A stretch of DNA of 64,000 nt, taken from positions 123,696-187,695 of the forward strand of contig NZ_VUMI01000005.1 of NCBI RefSeq assembly GCF_009696275.1, in the 5' to 3' direction. Both the position numbers and the translations under genes were made by a program. The first letter of the stretch is position 1, and every line of letters begins with the position of its first letter. Below the pieces are notes generated by a model. It saw nothing but the letters and a program-made list of their open reading frames with translations, was not told the origin of the DNA and made no database searches. Below are positions 1-10,954 of the stretch, one piece after another. Origin of the DNA: Eisenbergiella porci (GTDB lineage Bacteria > Bacillota > Clostridia > Lachnospirales > Lachnospiraceae).

Positions 1-910
<910 letters not shown>

Positions 911-958
911 GTAATCCTCCATGCAGCTGTAAGCCGCTGTGCAGCCGCAGCGCGGCCC

Positions 959-1564
959 TTAAATAATATGTTTTAATGCTGCCTTCAGCAGAGCTTCCAC
1001 ATCCATGGCTTCCGCATTTTCCACCTGTTTTACGGCGCGCAGCGCTTCTGTGGCGGAATAGCCCAAAGCGGTCAGCGCTTCCACCGCTTCGTTCCGGGTA
1101 TCCGTAAGTCCGGAGAAATTCTCCACATAAGCGGTGCTCTCCCTGGAAACAAAGGTGTCCTCCAGGGAAACCTTATCCTTCAGATCGAGGATGACCCGCT
1201 GTGCCGTCTTGGCTCCGATACCGGGCGCCTTCGCAATTGTTTTGGCATCCTGGGACATAACCGCCATGCGGATATCATCCGCGCTGAGCACGGAGAGTAC
1301 GGCAAGTCCCCCCTTGGGGCCGATGCCGTTGACAGTGATGAGGAGACGGAATATGTCCAGGTCATCCCTTGTAAGAAATCCGTACAGCTGAAAGGAATCC
1401 TCCCTGACGCAGGTATAGGTATGTATTTTTATCTCTTCCCCGATTCCCGGAAGGCTGGAATGGAGGCTGGAGGGAATTTTTATATTATAACCGATATGGT
1501 TGACCTCCAGGACCAGGTTATCTTCTGAAATATCGGCGATTTTGCCTACTAAATATGCAAACAT
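959..1564 (-). CDS. ruvA: Holliday junction DNA-binding protein RuvA
   Basis: RuvA forms tetramers that hold the four-way junction open and load RuvB. The 201-residue protein starts MFAYLVGKIADISED, the usual N-terminal OB-fold start. It has helix-hairpin-helix segments (LLITVNGIGPKGGLAVLS, AKAPGIGAKTAQRVILDLKD) and a C-terminal UBA-like domain III (ALTALGYSATEALRAVKQV) that contacts RuvB. Length is normal for the family. It sits between a Gx-transporter-like gene and ruvB on the same strand. A LexA-type box 1 kb upstream (2612-2625) suggests SOS control of this series. Confidence 0.97.
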   Translation of the reverse strand: MFAYLVGKIADISEDNLVLEVNHIGYNIKIPSSLHSSLPGIGEEIKIHTYTCVREDSFQLYGFLTRDDLDIFRLLITVNGIGPKGGLAVLSVLSADDIRMAVMSQDAKTIAKAPGIGAKTAQRVILDLKDKVSLEDTFVSRESTAYVENFSGLTDTRNEAVEALTALGYSATEALRAVKQVENAEAMDVEALLKAALKHII

Positions 1565-1640
1565 GCAAACTCCTGTCCGCGCCGGAAGGCGCTTTTTTCA
1601 TTCATTATCCGTTCGGTTCCTTCACAGCTGCAGGCAGTCT

Positions 1641-2135
1641 TTATAAATCACTTCTCCAGGCCGGCAGGCGCTTCATCACCTGTCCCGCCGTCAGTCCGAG
1701 GCACAGGCCGGTAATACAGCCTGAAACGAGCAGAAACGGCAGATAATATATGGTCTGGTACGTCTGCACCACAAGCATGGCCACTACGAGCTGGGCACAG
1801 TTATGGGCTGTCCCTCCCGCCACACTCACTCCGGTTATGGAAAAACAGGGAAGCCTTTTGATCGCCAACATGACAAGGAAACTCACCAGGGCGCCTGAAA
1901 GGCTGTAAAGAATGGCAGATAGATTTCCAAATAAAAAGCCGCCAAGGAATACCCTCGCAACATTTACTATCAGCGCTTCTTTGTTCCCAAAACGGTACAT
2001 GGTAATCAGCACCGCCAGATTCGGAAGCCCCAGCTTCATTCCGGGGACGCCGAAGGGAAGCGGGATCAAAGCTTCCACATAACCCAGAATCAGCGCGAAG
2101 GCAAGCAGCATACTGAGCAAAGCTGTTTTTTTCAT
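1641..2135 (-). CDS. Gx-transporter / heptaprenyl diphosphate synthase component I-like membrane protein
   Basis: A very hydrophobic protein of 164 residues with about five membrane segments. It resembles the Gx transporter family, often annotated as heptaprenyl diphosphate synthase subunit I, an ECF-S-like fold. Recognisable segments are the N-terminal MKKTALLSMLLAFALILGYV, the VPGMKLGLPNLAVL motif and the GGTAHNCAQL motif. The start at 2135 is preferred to a longer frame from 2186 because the hydrophobic segment begins there and a purine-rich site precedes it. It is commonly found beside a NusG-domain-II gene, as here. The substrate is unknown. Confidence 0.75.
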   Translation of the reverse strand: MKKTALLSMLLAFALILGYVEALIPLPFGVPGMKLGLPNLAVLITMYRFGNKEALIVNVARVFLGGFLFGNLSAILYSLSGALVSFLVMLAIKRLPCFSITGVSVAGGTAHNCAQLVVAMLVVQTYQTIYYLPFLLVSGCITGLCLGLTAGQVMKRLPAWRSDL

Positions 2136-2225
2136 GTCTGCCCCCATCTGCGCGCAGGGCGCGCATGTGATTAAAGCCGCATGCAATCCAGGGAGGCCGG
2201 AACCTGTTTACGCCGGCCTGCCCCT

Positions 2226-2600
2226 TTAGTCCAACATGGCATCCGGCGCGGAAGAATCCGTTTCTGCACGGCCTTCTATCGTTATGACCAGCTTATGAGG
2301 CAGGCAGATGATGCTTTCCCCGCTGCGGCTGATTGCCCCCTGCCTGACACAGAGCCTGTCCGGACAGTCAGCGTCCTCCAGACGGACACTGCCCCCTTCT
2401 ATTACCAACAGATTCTCGTTGCCGGAAGCATCCTGCAGCAAAAGCCTAGTATCCTCCGAAAGAGGAAGGCGCTCCTCCACTACTCCGTCACGGCTGACCA
2501 CTACCCAGCCGTCTCCCGGCCCTGCAGTAAAATGCCTGACCAGCAGAACCCCTGCAAGAACCAGTATAGCCGCTGTCAGCAGAAAATCTGCCTTCGTCAT
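2226..2600 (-). CDS. NusG domain II-containing protein
   Basis: A small membrane-anchored protein with one N-terminal hydrophobic segment (MTKADFLLTAAILVLAGVLL) followed by a beta-rich domain. The signature DCPDRLCVRQGAIS then SIICLPHKLVI is characteristic of the NusG_II domain; its two cysteine-containing loops are usual in this family. Function is unknown; it is often beside a Gx-transporter gene, as here. A longer frame can start at a TTG (2627) that has an AGGAG site about 10 nt upstream. The ATG at 2600 overlaps the -10 of the promoter at 2599-2627, so that promoter cannot serve this gene and must serve the genes downstream. Confidence 0.75.
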   Translation of the reverse strand: MTKADFLLTAAILVLAGVLLVRHFTAGPGDGWVVVSRDGVVEERLPLSEDTRLLLQDASGNENLLVIEGGSVRLEDADCPDRLCVRQGAISRSGESIICLPHKLVITIEGRAETDSSAPDAMLD

Positions 2601-2627
2601 TATAGCATGTTCGAACATATGTTTCAA
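2599..2627 (-). promoter_or_regulatory. Promoter with LexA (SOS) box in the spacer
   Basis: On the minus strand: TTGAAA, 17 bp, TATAAT. The plus-strand sequence at 2612-2625, CGAACATATGTTTC, matches the Bacillus-type LexA consensus CGAACRNRYGTTYC at every position and fills the spacer and the -35. Transcription would start near 2592, inside the NusG_II gene, and run into the Gx-transporter gene and ruvAB. ruvAB is a classic SOS target, so context and motif agree. Binding is inferred. Confidence 0.7.
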
Positions 2628-2666
2628 GAAGCATCTTCTCCTTTATGAACGCAGTAATTGCGCAAA

Positions 2667-2810
2667 GTTACTGTTCAAAAAGGCCAGCGCATTCAGCTGC
2701 GCAGGCCAGCGCTTTGCGCTGACAGTAAGAAAGTGATTCAGGATTGCCAAAATCCATCGCAAAAGGCGATTCAGGATGGGTTTTGGCAATCACTGTGAAG
2801 CATTTGAACA
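2667..2810. repeat. Structured intergenic repeat, copy A
   Basis: Begins GTTACTGTTCA and contains CAGTAAGAAAGTGATTCA followed by an imperfect stem between CAAAATCCATCGC and GGGTTTTGGCA. The same skeleton recurs at 15657-15788 (opposite strand) and 47255-47383. This copy overlaps the last 13 codons and stop of the TPR gene and so shapes its C-terminus. Confidence 0.7.
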
Positions 2811-3622
2811 ATTGCAGCACAGTTTTCACGAAGCAGTCTCGTGCCCTCCGACTCACCGAAGGTGGAGGCGCTGACGGAAGCCGCCTTTTCATAAAAGGCA
2901 AGGGCTGTTTCATAATCCTCGCGGCGGAAGGCGGCCTCACCCAGTCCTGAAAGCGCCGCGGAGTAATGGGCACAGTGCAGCTCTTCCCCGTCTTCTGCCG
3001 CGCCGGACAAATTTTCGGAAGCCTCATAAAGAGACAATGCCAGCTTCAGCAGTTCTTCCCCTTCTTCGTATTTTTCCTGTTTAAAACGCAGCAGAGCGGC
3101 GCTTGTCAGCAGATCGGCCCGCTGTTCCTTCTCTTCCGGCTTATTCTCCAGTATGGTGGCCGCCTTTTCCAGCAGCATCGCCGCCTCTTCAAATTCATTG
3201 CGGCTTTCCAGAAGCATGCTCATATTCTGATAAAGACGTATAAACCTTATATCCCCGCCGGACAGAGCCTGCTCATATATTTTCAGGGCGCGTACATCGT
3301 AACGGTAAGCCTCCTCGTCCCGTCCGGCCGCCTGGCAGACAGCAGCCACATTGATCATGACCGTGGCAAAATGCTCCGTTTCCTCCAGCTGCAGTTCTTC
3401 CATTAAAAGAAGAATATCCTCAGACAGGTTCAGCGCCTTCTCAAACTGGCCGGTTTCCCTGTAAAAATCCAGAAGTTCATTTCCAATGGTAATATATATC
3501 CCATAATTCTTCAATTCTGAGGCGTTTTCCATGCAGCCGGTAAGAAAAGGCTCCACCTTATCCCATTCACGCCGTTCAATCAGTCCGTTCAGCTGCGCAA
3601 ATATTCCGTCAATCGTCATCAT
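2771..3622 (-). CDS. Tetratricopeptide repeat protein
   Basis: A 283-residue soluble helical protein made of several TPR-like units (for example IGNELLDFYRETGQFEKALN, NVAAVCQAAGRDEEAYRYDV, LSGLGEAAFRREDYETALAF). TPRs mediate protein-protein contacts; no catalytic domain or signal peptide is visible. Its start overlaps or abuts the end of the preceding membrane protein gene, so the two are probably translated together. The final residues (SDCQNPS) and the stop lie inside the structured repeat, suggesting the original 3' end was replaced or extended by it. Specific function is unknown. Confidence 0.8.
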   Translation of the reverse strand: MMTIDGIFAQLNGLIERREWDKVEPFLTGCMENASELKNYGIYITIGNELLDFYRETGQFEKALNLSEDILLLMEELQLEETEHFATVMINVAAVCQAAGRDEEAYRYDVRALKIYEQALSGGDIRFIRLYQNMSMLLESRNEFEEAAMLLEKAATILENKPEEKEQRADLLTSAALLRFKQEKYEEGEELLKLALSLYEASENLSGAAEDGEELHCAHYSAALSGLGEAAFRREDYETALAFYEKAASVSASTFGESEGTRLLRENCAAIVQMLHSDCQNPS

Positions 3623-4294
3623 TTATTCTTCTTCCTCCGTAATCAGTGTCCATCCCAGGCCGGCATCGTATGCCATGCAATTCCAGATAATTTCTCCATC
3701 CTCATCCAGAAGCGGCGAGTCGTCCGCTCCGTCCACCGGAACCTCATACAGAAGATCAATACAACGATCCCTCTCCACATCAACGGCCCTGGCATAAAAC
3801 AGATATTCCACGCTGGGTTTGTTTCCCAGATTCAGTGGCAGGAACCATTCCTTATCCTCAGGAGAGGGGAAAACAAACGCTGCCAAGGGGCCATCCTCCG
3901 TCTGCTCTTCGGATCCAGCCTTTTCTTCCTCCGGCCCCTGCCCCTCTTCCAGCTCTGCTTTCAGGGATGCTTCGATGGCCTCTTCCGGAATCACCTCCGG
4001 CCGGCGGAAAAGCTCCTCCCGCAGCTCCTGGCAGAATTCATTATCGGCAAGAATCACCAGATTCTCCCACTTGCTTTTAAATTCCTGAAGCTCGGTATTG
4101 TGCGCTTCCAGCTCCGCCTTCTCCTTTGTCAGACTGCTGACACTGGCCCTGGCGGATACCAGCCGGCCTGCAATTTCCTTTTTCTCACTTCGTTCCGTAT
4201 AAATGACGAAAGCCTCCACCAGCATCGCTCCCAGCAGTACCGCAACCGTAATATATGTGATAACCTTGGCAAAAACATCTTCTTTAAAATTCAT
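3623..4294 (-). CDS. Membrane-anchored coiled-coil protein of unknown function
   Basis: 223 residues. One membrane segment near the N-terminus (about residues 9-31, VITYITVAVLLGAMLVEAFV) is followed by a coiled coil (about 35-75, rich in E, K, L), an acidic linker (about 105-135, EEKAGSEEQTEDG) and a C-terminal globular part ending in a short acidic tail. No catalytic motif is recognised. The gene is the first of a minus-strand run leading through the TPR gene towards ruvAB. An anchor-plus-coil layout would fit an adaptor for the TPR protein, but that is inference. Confidence 0.7.
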   Translation of the reverse strand: MNFKEDVFAKVITYITVAVLLGAMLVEAFVIYTERSEKKEIAGRLVSARASVSSLTKEKAELEAHNTELQEFKSKWENLVILADNEFCQELREELFRRPEVIPEEAIEASLKAELEEGQGPEEEKAGSEEQTEDGPLAAFVFPSPEDKEWFLPLNLGNKPSVEYLFYARAVDVERDRCIDLLYEVPVDGADDSPLLDEDGEIIWNCMAYDAGLGWTLITEEEE

Positions 4295-4418
4295 TCAGGC
4301 AATCAGTCCTTCCTTTTCAAAAAACAATATTTCCTTCCTATTTTACACCATCTTGTCATAAAAGTCATTGAAAAAATTGCGGTAGCTGTAAAGGACTGAA
4401 CTGCGACAAATGCGTGCA

Positions 4419-4447
4419 TTGACAGAATCGCCGGAAAAAGCTATAAT
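4419..4447 (+). promoter_or_regulatory. Consensus sigma-A promoter for degV
   Basis: TTGACA at 4419-4424, a 17-bp spacer and TATAAT at 4442-4447: a perfect match to the housekeeping consensus, about 92 bp ahead of the degV start. Strong constitutive expression is expected. Confidence 0.88.
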
Positions 4448-4538
4448 TACTGTGTTTTGAAATTCAAAGCTTTTGAAAATCAAAGGTAACTGTATCGTTA
4501 AAAACAGCTGCCAGAAAGATAACAGGAGGGGTTTACCC

Positions 4539-5414
4539 ATGCAGAAGTATGAAATTACCACTGATTCCAATTCCGATTTACCTGTTTCCTACGCGGAAAA
4601 GTTTCAGACCGTCATCATCCCGCAGTATTATGCCTTTGGGGAAGAGGTATACGGCGATGAAAAACATATGCCTCCGGCAGAATTTTATGAACGCATGAAA
4701 AAAGGAGAGCTGCCCTCTTCCATGGCCAATAATCCGGCGGTGATCCGGGAAAAATTCGAACGTATTTTGAAAGACGGCAATGACATCCTGCATATTGCCT
4801 TTTCCTCCGCATTGAGCGGCAGCTACAACAATGTTTATGTAACCGCCCAGGAGCTGTGTGAAGAATATCCTGACCGCAAAATTGTGGTTCTGGATTCCCT
4901 GAATGTTTCCCTGGCGGAAACCATTCTTGTAATTAAGGCAAATCAGCTGCGGAAGGAAGGAAAGACTCTGGAGGAAAACGCGGCTTATCTGGAGGAATAT
5001 AAGAAGCATCTGCATGTGCAGTTTACCGTGGATGATCTGTTTCATTTAAAAAGAGGCGGCAGAATCTCCGGTGCCGCTGCCGCAGTGGGAACCGCGCTGA
5101 ACCTGAAGCCCTTCCTTTATGTGGGCAGGGAAGGGACCCTGGTTTCCGATGGGACTACCCGCGGCAGGAAAAAATCCATCCGTACCCTGGCGGAGCGCGT
5201 GGCAAAAACCCTGGGTGATGCGCCCGACCGCACGGTTCCTGTAGGCATCGTCCATGGAAACTGCCCGGAGGACGCCGGACTGGCGGCGGAATTCGTAAAG
5301 GAACTGACCGGGATCGAGAATATTATTATTAATGATATCAGTCCCAGCATCGGAACGCACGCCGGTCCCGGAGCACTGGGAATTCTCTATTATGGAGAGG
5401 AAAAGAAAAACTGA
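4539..5414 (+). CDS. DegV family fatty-acid-binding protein
   Basis: DegV (FakB-type) proteins bind a fatty acid and present it to the FakA kinase. The 291-residue protein shows the family start (YEITTDSNSDLPVSYAEKF), the ALSGSYNNVYVTAQEL segment with the ligand-site serine, VLDSLNVSLAETILV, DDLFHLKRGGRISG and the C-terminal THAGPGALGILYYG. Start is ATG 4539 with AGGAGGGG 8-9 nt upstream; an open frame to 4473 has no comparable site. Monocistronic, with its own consensus promoter and a terminator at 5471-5510. No fakA-like gene is in the window. Confidence 0.93.
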   Translation: MQKYEITTDSNSDLPVSYAEKFQTVIIPQYYAFGEEVYGDEKHMPPAEFYERMKKGELPSSMANNPAVIREKFERILKDGNDILHIAFSSALSGSYNNVYVTAQELCEEYPDRKIVVLDSLNVSLAETILVIKANQLRKEGKTLEENAAYLEEYKKHLHVQFTVDDLFHLKRGGRISGAAAAVGTALNLKPFLYVGREGTLVSDGTTRGRKKSIRTLAERVAKTLGDAPDRTVPVGIVHGNCPEDAGLAAEFVKELTGIENIIINDISPSIGTHAGPGALGILYYGEEKKN

Positions 5415-5470
5415 AATCCGTCCGGAAATGCCGTTTCCTATAACAGACTGCTATTTTCCCGGACATAGAA

Positions 5471-5510
5471 GGAGCGCAGCTTCGGCCCACCGGCCGGCTG
5501 CGCTCCTTTT
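5471..5510 (+). terminator. Rho-independent terminator after degV
   Basis: GGAGCGCAGC (5471-5480) pairs with GCTGCGCTCC (5497-5506), followed by TTTT. Confidence 0.85.
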
Positions 5511-5556
5511 ATGATGGCGGCAGAAACGTCTCCTGCGAAACCCTCTCCGCTTCTTT

Positions 5557-6048
5557 TTACTGCTTGTTATTGATATAATTGACAAGTCCTTCCGCATCTA
5601 TAATTTTCTGCATGAATTCAGGGAAGGCCTGCCCCTGGTAGGAGGTTCCCTTTGTCACATCCGTGATGACGCCGGAATCAAAATCCACCTCTACTTCATC
5701 TCCTGCCTCAATCGCTTTGGAGGCTTCCGGGCATTCAATGATGGGAAGGCCGATATTAATGGCATTCCTGTAGAAAATACGGGCAAAGGTTTCTGCGATA
5801 ACGCAGCTTACGCCCGCCGCTTTAATGGCTATCGGGGCATGCTCCCTGGAAGAGCCGCAGCCGAAGTTCTTTTCCGCAACAATGATATCGCCTTTTTTCA
5901 CATTTTTAATAAAATCCTTATCGATGTCTTCCATACAATGCGTAGCCAGCTCCGCCGGATCGGAGGAATTCAGGTAACGGGCAGGAATGATTACATCGGT
6001 ATCTACATTATCGCCGTATTTGAATACGGTTCCTTTTGCATTTTTCAT
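5557..6048 (-). CDS. leuD: 3-isopropylmalate dehydratase small subunit LeuD
   Basis: Small (swivel) subunit of isopropylmalate isomerase, which converts 2- to 3-isopropylmalate in leucine synthesis. 163 residues with the archaeal/clostridial LeuD2 type start [20 protein letters not shown], the [18 protein letters not shown] motif that contacts substrate, and [13 protein letters not shown]. Lies 23 bp after leuC and is cotranscribed with it. Length and all motifs are normal. Confidence 0.96.
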   Translation of the reverse strand: MKNAKGTVFKYGDNVDTDVIIPARYLNSSDPAELATHCMEDIDKDFIKNVKKGDIIVAEKNFGCGSSREHAPIAIKAAGVSCVIAETFARIFYRNAINIGLPIIECPEASKAIEAGDEVEVDFDSGVITDVTKGTSYQGQAFPEFMQKIIDAEGLVNYINNKQ

Positions 6049-6071
6049 TTCTCTAATCTCCTTTGCTTACT

Positions 6072-7334
6072 TTACAGCTGGCAGGGGCAGGAAATCTTTC
6101 CTGTCACAGCGCTTGCCGCAGCTACGGCGGGGCTTGCCAGATAAACCTCGGAACCCACATGGCCCATACGTCCCACGAAATTTCGGTTGGTGGTGGATAC
6201 GCATCTTTCACCGGCTGCCAGGATTCCCATATAGCCTCCAAGGCAGGGACCACAGGTAGGTGTGCTCACAACCGCGCCCGCTTCGATGAATATTTTCAGA
6301 AGGCCCTCTTCCATCGCCTGAAGATAAATAGCCTGTGTGGCGGGAATGATGATGCAGCGCATGCCGGAAGCCACATGGCGGCCCTTAAGGACCTCTGCGG
6401 CACAGCGCAGGTCGCCGATACGTCCGTTGGTGCAGGAACCGATAACTACCTGATCTATTTTCACATCCTCTGTGATCTCGTCGATGGTTTTCGTGTTTTC
6501 AGGCAGATGAGGGAATGCGATAGTCGGGCGCAGAGCACTTAAGTCGATGGTATATTCCTCATCATAAACGGCATCTTCATCCGCTTCATAAACCACCGGT
6601 GTCTTCATGGAGTGCTCTTTCATATAAAGCAGCGCCTGATCATCCACCGGGAAAATACCGTTCTTTCCGCCGGCTTCAATAGCCATATTGGCAATGGTAA
6701 AACGGTCATCCATGGTCAGGCTGGCAATTCCGTCTCCCACAAATTCCATGGATTTGTAAAGAGCGCCGTCCACGCCGATCATACCTATAATATGTAAAAT
6801 CACATCCTTGCCGCTCACCCATTGGGAAAGCTTTCCGGTGAGGTTAAAACGGATGGCTCCGGGCACCTTGAACCATGCTTTTCCTTTGGCCATGCCGGCA
6901 GCCATGTCCGTGCTTCCCACGCCTGTGGAAAATGCGCCCAGCGCGCCGTAGGTACAGGTATGGGAGTCCGCGCCAATAACTACGTCACCAGCCACTACCA
7001 GGCCTTTTTCCGGAAGAAGGGCGTGTTCAATTCCCATTTCCCCCACTTCAAAATAATTGGTAATCTGGTTGCGGTAAGCAAATTCCCTGACGCATTTGCA
7101 GTGTTCCGCTGATTTGATATCCTTGTTGGGTACAAAATGATCCGGTACCAAAGCGATTTTGTCTTTGTCAAAAACGCCGTCCACCTTCATTTTTTCCATT
7201 TCCTTAATAGCTACGGGACTGGTAATATCATTGCCAAGCACCAGATCCAGATCCGCCTCGATCAGCTGGCCCGCTTCCACTCTTTCCAGGCCGGCATGGG
7301 CTGCCAGAATCTTCTGTGTCATTGTCATTCCCAT
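6072..7334 (-). CDS. leuC: 3-isopropylmalate dehydratase large subunit LeuC
   Basis: Aconitase-family large subunit carrying the [4Fe-4S] cluster. 420 residues, the LeuC2 class. Cluster cysteines are in [14 protein letters not shown] and in [13 protein letters not shown]; substrate and active-site segments include [20 protein letters not shown]. Starts [15 protein letters not shown], typical for the class. The divergent LysR gene 183 bp away probably controls leuCD. Leucine synthesis here would also need leuA and leuB, which are not in the window. Confidence 0.96.
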   Translation of the reverse strand: MGMTMTQKILAAHAGLERVEAGQLIEADLDLVLGNDITSPVAIKEMEKMKVDGVFDKDKIALVPDHFVPNKDIKSAEHCKCVREFAYRNQITNYFEVGEMGIEHALLPEKGLVVAGDVVIGADSHTCTYGALGAFSTGVGSTDMAAGMAKGKAWFKVPGAIRFNLTGKLSQWVSGKDVILHIIGMIGVDGALYKSMEFVGDGIASLTMDDRFTIANMAIEAGGKNGIFPVDDQALLYMKEHSMKTPVVYEADEDAVYDEEYTIDLSALRPTIAFPHLPENTKTIDEITEDVKIDQVVIGSCTNGRIGDLRCAAEVLKGRHVASGMRCIIIPATQAIYLQAMEEGLLKIFIEAGAVVSTPTCGPCLGGYMGILAAGERCVSTTNRNFVGRMGHVGSEVYLASPAVAAASAVTGKISCPCQL

Positions 7335-7452
7335 AATTTTTCTTTCCTCCGTTTCCGCTGTTTTGCCAGCATCTGTACAGGCCGCTCCCGGGCCGTTCGA
7401 TAAATTTAGTGTATCATAACCCTGGCCTCAGGGAAAATACTTTTCTTTCATG

Positions 7453-7481
7453 TTTACTATAATTACAAGTTATAGTATAAT
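7453..7481 (+). promoter_or_regulatory. LysR promoter with internal dyad operator
   Basis: TTTACT (7453-7458), 17 bp, TATAAT (7476-7481) forms the promoter of the LysR gene. Over it lies a perfect dyad, ACTATAA (7456-7462) and TTATAGT (7470-7476) separated by 7 bp, which fits the T-N11-A type of LysR operator. Binding there would autoregulate the regulator and could activate the divergent leuCD. Confidence 0.65.
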
Positions 7482-7517
7482 ATCATAAAATACAGTGTAG
7501 TTATAGGAGTTGGTTCA

Positions 7518-8444
7518 ATGGAACAGAATCTGAATTTATACCATATTTTTTATACGGTGGCCAAATGCCGGAATATATCCGGGGCGGCACGGCAGCTTTT
7601 TATCAGCCAGCCGGCCATCAGCAAAGCGATTTCCCGTCTGGAGCAGAATCTGAACACCACTCTGTTTCTGCGTTCCTCCAGAGGGGTCAGGCTGACGGAA
7701 ACAGGGGAAATCCTTTTCCGGCAGGTGGAAAGCGCCTTCGACGCCATCTGTCAGGGGGAGGAACAGCTGCGAAAGGTGCAGGAGCTGGGAATGGGCCATC
7801 TTTCCATCGGCGTAAGCTCAACTTTGTGCAAATATGTACTGCTTCCCTATCTCAGCCGTTTTACCAGGGAAAATCCGCATATCCAGATCTCCATTTCCTG
7901 CCAGTCCACTTATCAGACCATGGAGGCGTTGGAAAAAGGGACTGTGGATATCGGGCTTATCGGGGAAAATGAGCGGATGGAAAAGCTTGTTTTTTATCCG
8001 GTGCAGGAAATTGAAGATATTTTTGTCTGCACAAGGCGTTATCTGGAAAACCTGTGCAAAAGGGTATCTTTTCCCGGAAAGCCGTCGGCAGGGGATTTGA
8101 TTTCCCACGCGACGCTGATGCTTCTTGACAAGGAAAATATTACCCGACAGTATATGGACAAGTATCTGTTCAGTGAAGGAATCAGCGCGGCGCAGATACT
8201 GGAAGTGACCTCCATGGATCTTCTGATTGATTTTGCAAAAATCGATTTGGGAATCGCCTGTGTCATTGAAAGCTTTGTGCGGGAGGAGCTGGAAAGCGGA
8301 AGGCTGATACGGCTGGCGATGCCGGTATCCGTGCCTGTCAGGAAGGTAGGGTTTGCCTACATAAAAAATGCGGCCTTTTCGTCTACTGCCGTGAAGTTCA
8401 TGGATTTCTACATGGAATGCTGTGAAGGAAATGGGAAGTTATGA
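7518..8444 (+). CDS. LysR family transcriptional regulator, probable leuCD regulator
   Basis: 308 residues. The N-terminal winged helix-turn-helix (about residues 4-62) includes the recognition region GAARQLFISQPAISKAISRLE and ends in RGVRLTETGE. The C-terminal two-lobed effector-binding domain spans about 90-300 (GHLSIGVSSTLCKYVLLPYL; GTVDIGLIGE). It is transcribed divergently from leuCD, with a dyad operator in the intergenic region, the usual arrangement for a LysR regulator and its target. The effector is not predictable from sequence; a leucine-pathway intermediate is a reasonable inference. Followed by a terminator. Confidence 0.9.
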   Translation: MEQNLNLYHIFYTVAKCRNISGAARQLFISQPAISKAISRLEQNLNTTLFLRSSRGVRLTETGEILFRQVESAFDAICQGEEQLRKVQELGMGHLSIGVSSTLCKYVLLPYLSRFTRENPHIQISISCQSTYQTMEALEKGTVDIGLIGENERMEKLVFYPVQEIEDIFVCTRRYLENLCKRVSFPGKPSAGDLISHATLMLLDKENITRQYMDKYLFSEGISAAQILEVTSMDLLIDFAKIDLGIACVIESFVREELESGRLIRLAMPVSVPVRKVGFAYIKNAAFSSTAVKFMDFYMECCEGNGKL

Positions 8445-8452
8445 TTAGATCA

Positions 8453-8493
8453 AAAAAGAGACTGGGGAATGTATCTAACCGCAGTCTCTTTTT
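8453..8493. terminator. Bidirectional terminator between lysR and ilvC
   Basis: AAAAAGAGACT (8453-8463) pairs perfectly with AGTCTCTTTTT (8483-8493). The A/T tracts on both sides let it serve the convergent LysR and ilvC transcripts. Confidence 0.85.
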
Positions 8494-8554
8494 GTGTGTA
8501 AATGTTATTATGTAAGCAAATCCGGCCCGAAAGAGGGGGATTGTTTACGGGGTT

Positions 8555-9628
<1,074 letters not shown>

Positions 9629-9729
9629 TCAGAGTCCTGTTATGCTTCGGGCGCAGCGCGTCCGGTATTGAGTGTTGCTGTCCGGTAATTTCTCCGCCAT
9701 CCGGCGGAAGGGACTGTTAAAACATAAAA

Positions 9730-10248
9730 TCAGACGATGGAGCAGTAATCTTCCAGGTAAACCACATTCCCGGTTCCGCGTCCCAGGCCTGCGATGCCTG
9801 TTCTTGCCAGCTCCAGGATTTCGTAATTGCTCAGAAGATTGATGCAGGCGTCCACCTTGCTCTGGTTGCCTGTGATCTCCACAATCAGGCTTTCCTGGCC
9901 CACGTCGATAATGTTGGCGCGGAATATGTTGGTGATGGCTATGACGTCCTGCCGCTTTTCGGCGCTGACCTTGACCTTTATCAATGCAAGCTCGCGGTAA
10001 ACGCTTTCTTCAGGCTTCAGTTCCCTGATGTCCCGTACATCCACCAGCTTGGAAACCTGCTTCTCGATCTGTTCCAGGATCTCATCATCGCCTTTGGCGA
10101 CAATGGTGATTCTGGTAATTCTGGGATCGGCAGTTTCACCTGCCGTTATGCTCTCAATATTGTAGCCGCGTCTGGAGAACAGGCCGGATATCCGGCTCAG
10201 AACACCCGATGTATTATCTACAAGCAGCTGAAACACTTTTTTACGCAT
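9730..10248 (-). CDS. ilvN: Acetolactate synthase small (regulatory) subunit, second copy
   Basis: ACT-domain regulatory subunit of acetohydroxyacid synthase, which transmits valine feedback inhibition to IlvB. About 172 residues: ACT domain at the N-terminus (VFQLLVDNTSGVLSRISGLF, then RRGYNIESITAGETADPRIT) and a C-terminal ACT-like domain. It is clearly a diverged paralogue of the gene at 10450-10938, not a recent duplicate. ATG 10248 is used; GTG 10260 is possible, and neither has ideal ribosome-site spacing. It has its own promoter at 10314-10342 and leads into ilvC. Confidence 0.9.
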   Translation of the reverse strand: MRKKVFQLLVDNTSGVLSRISGLFSRRGYNIESITAGETADPRITRITIVAKGDDEILEQIEKQVSKLVDVRDIRELKPEESVYRELALIKVKVSAEKRQDVIAITNIFRANIIDVGQESLIVEITGNQSKVDACINLLSNYEILELARTGIAGLGRGTGNVVYLEDYCSIV

Positions 10249-10313
10249 TTTATGTACCACGCCCCTCTTTGTCCGAAGGCCCGAAGACCCGTCCGGTGCT
10301 GTCTTTTCAAATT

Positions 10314-10342
10314 ATTCTAGCAACATTTCCAACCCTTGTCAA
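10314..10342 (-). promoter_or_regulatory. Promoter for ilvN-ilvC
   Basis: On the minus strand: TTGACA (10342-10337), 17 bp, TAGAAT (10319-10314), in the gap between the two IlvH-type genes. It allows ilvN-ilvC to be expressed apart from ilvB and the first small subunit. No T-box signature was seen in the leader. Confidence 0.8.
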
Positions 10343-10449
10343 CGTATGATAGTCAGTCATACTTTTTATAACCTCAGGTTATGGTTATATTAAAATACTG
10401 AAAAATACGTTATACAAGCAACGATATACTATGTGTACGGAACGCTGTT

Positions 10450-10938
10450 TTAAATATCGTTTTCCAGGCATTTGGGAAGGGCCAGGGTTCCGGTGCGGGC
10501 TACCTCCACGATGCTGATGGACTGGAGCATTGTGAGGAAGAGCTGCACTCTTTCCGGGGTGTCGCATATCTGGATAAGCATCATGTGCTTGGACATGTCC
10601 ACGATGGACGCATGCATGATAGCGCAGTTTTCCATAATATCCTTACGGTTGTTGCGGTTGTACTTTACCTTGACAAGCATCAGTTCGCGGCTGATGCTGG
10701 ACGTTTCGTCAAAGGTCTTTACCTTGATGACATCCAGCTTTTTATTCAGCTGCTTCTCGATCTGTTCAATGGTCCGCTGGTCGCCGCTGCTGACAATTGT
10801 CATGCAGGATACAGCCGGGTCATCCGTTTCTCCTACCGCAAGGGAATTGATATTAAAGCATCTTCTGGAAAACAGGCCCGCTACCTTGCACAGGACACCG
10901 GATCTGTTTTCAACAAGAACAGAGTATATTTTTTTCAT
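10450..10938 (-). CDS. ilvH: Acetolactate synthase small (regulatory) subunit, first copy
   Basis: 162-residue ACT-domain subunit, starting MKKIYSVLVENRSGVLCKVA and followed by GLFSRRCFNINSLAVGETDD, the valine-binding ACT fold. It lies 16 bp after ilvB and is the likely partner of that catalytic subunit by position. Compared with the second copy, the core of the ACT domain is conserved but much of the C-terminal half differs (for example MHASIVDMSKHMMLIQICD). Two regulatory subunits may give different feedback sensitivity, which is inference. Confidence 0.93.
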   Translation of the reverse strand: MKKIYSVLVENRSGVLCKVAGLFSRRCFNINSLAVGETDDPAVSCMTIVSSGDQRTIEQIEKQLNKKLDVIKVKTFDETSSISRELMLVKVKYNRNNRKDIMENCAIMHASIVDMSKHMMLIQICDTPERVQLFLTMLQSISIVEVARTGTLALPKCLENDI

Positions 10939-10954
10939 TCCGCCACCTCCATGA

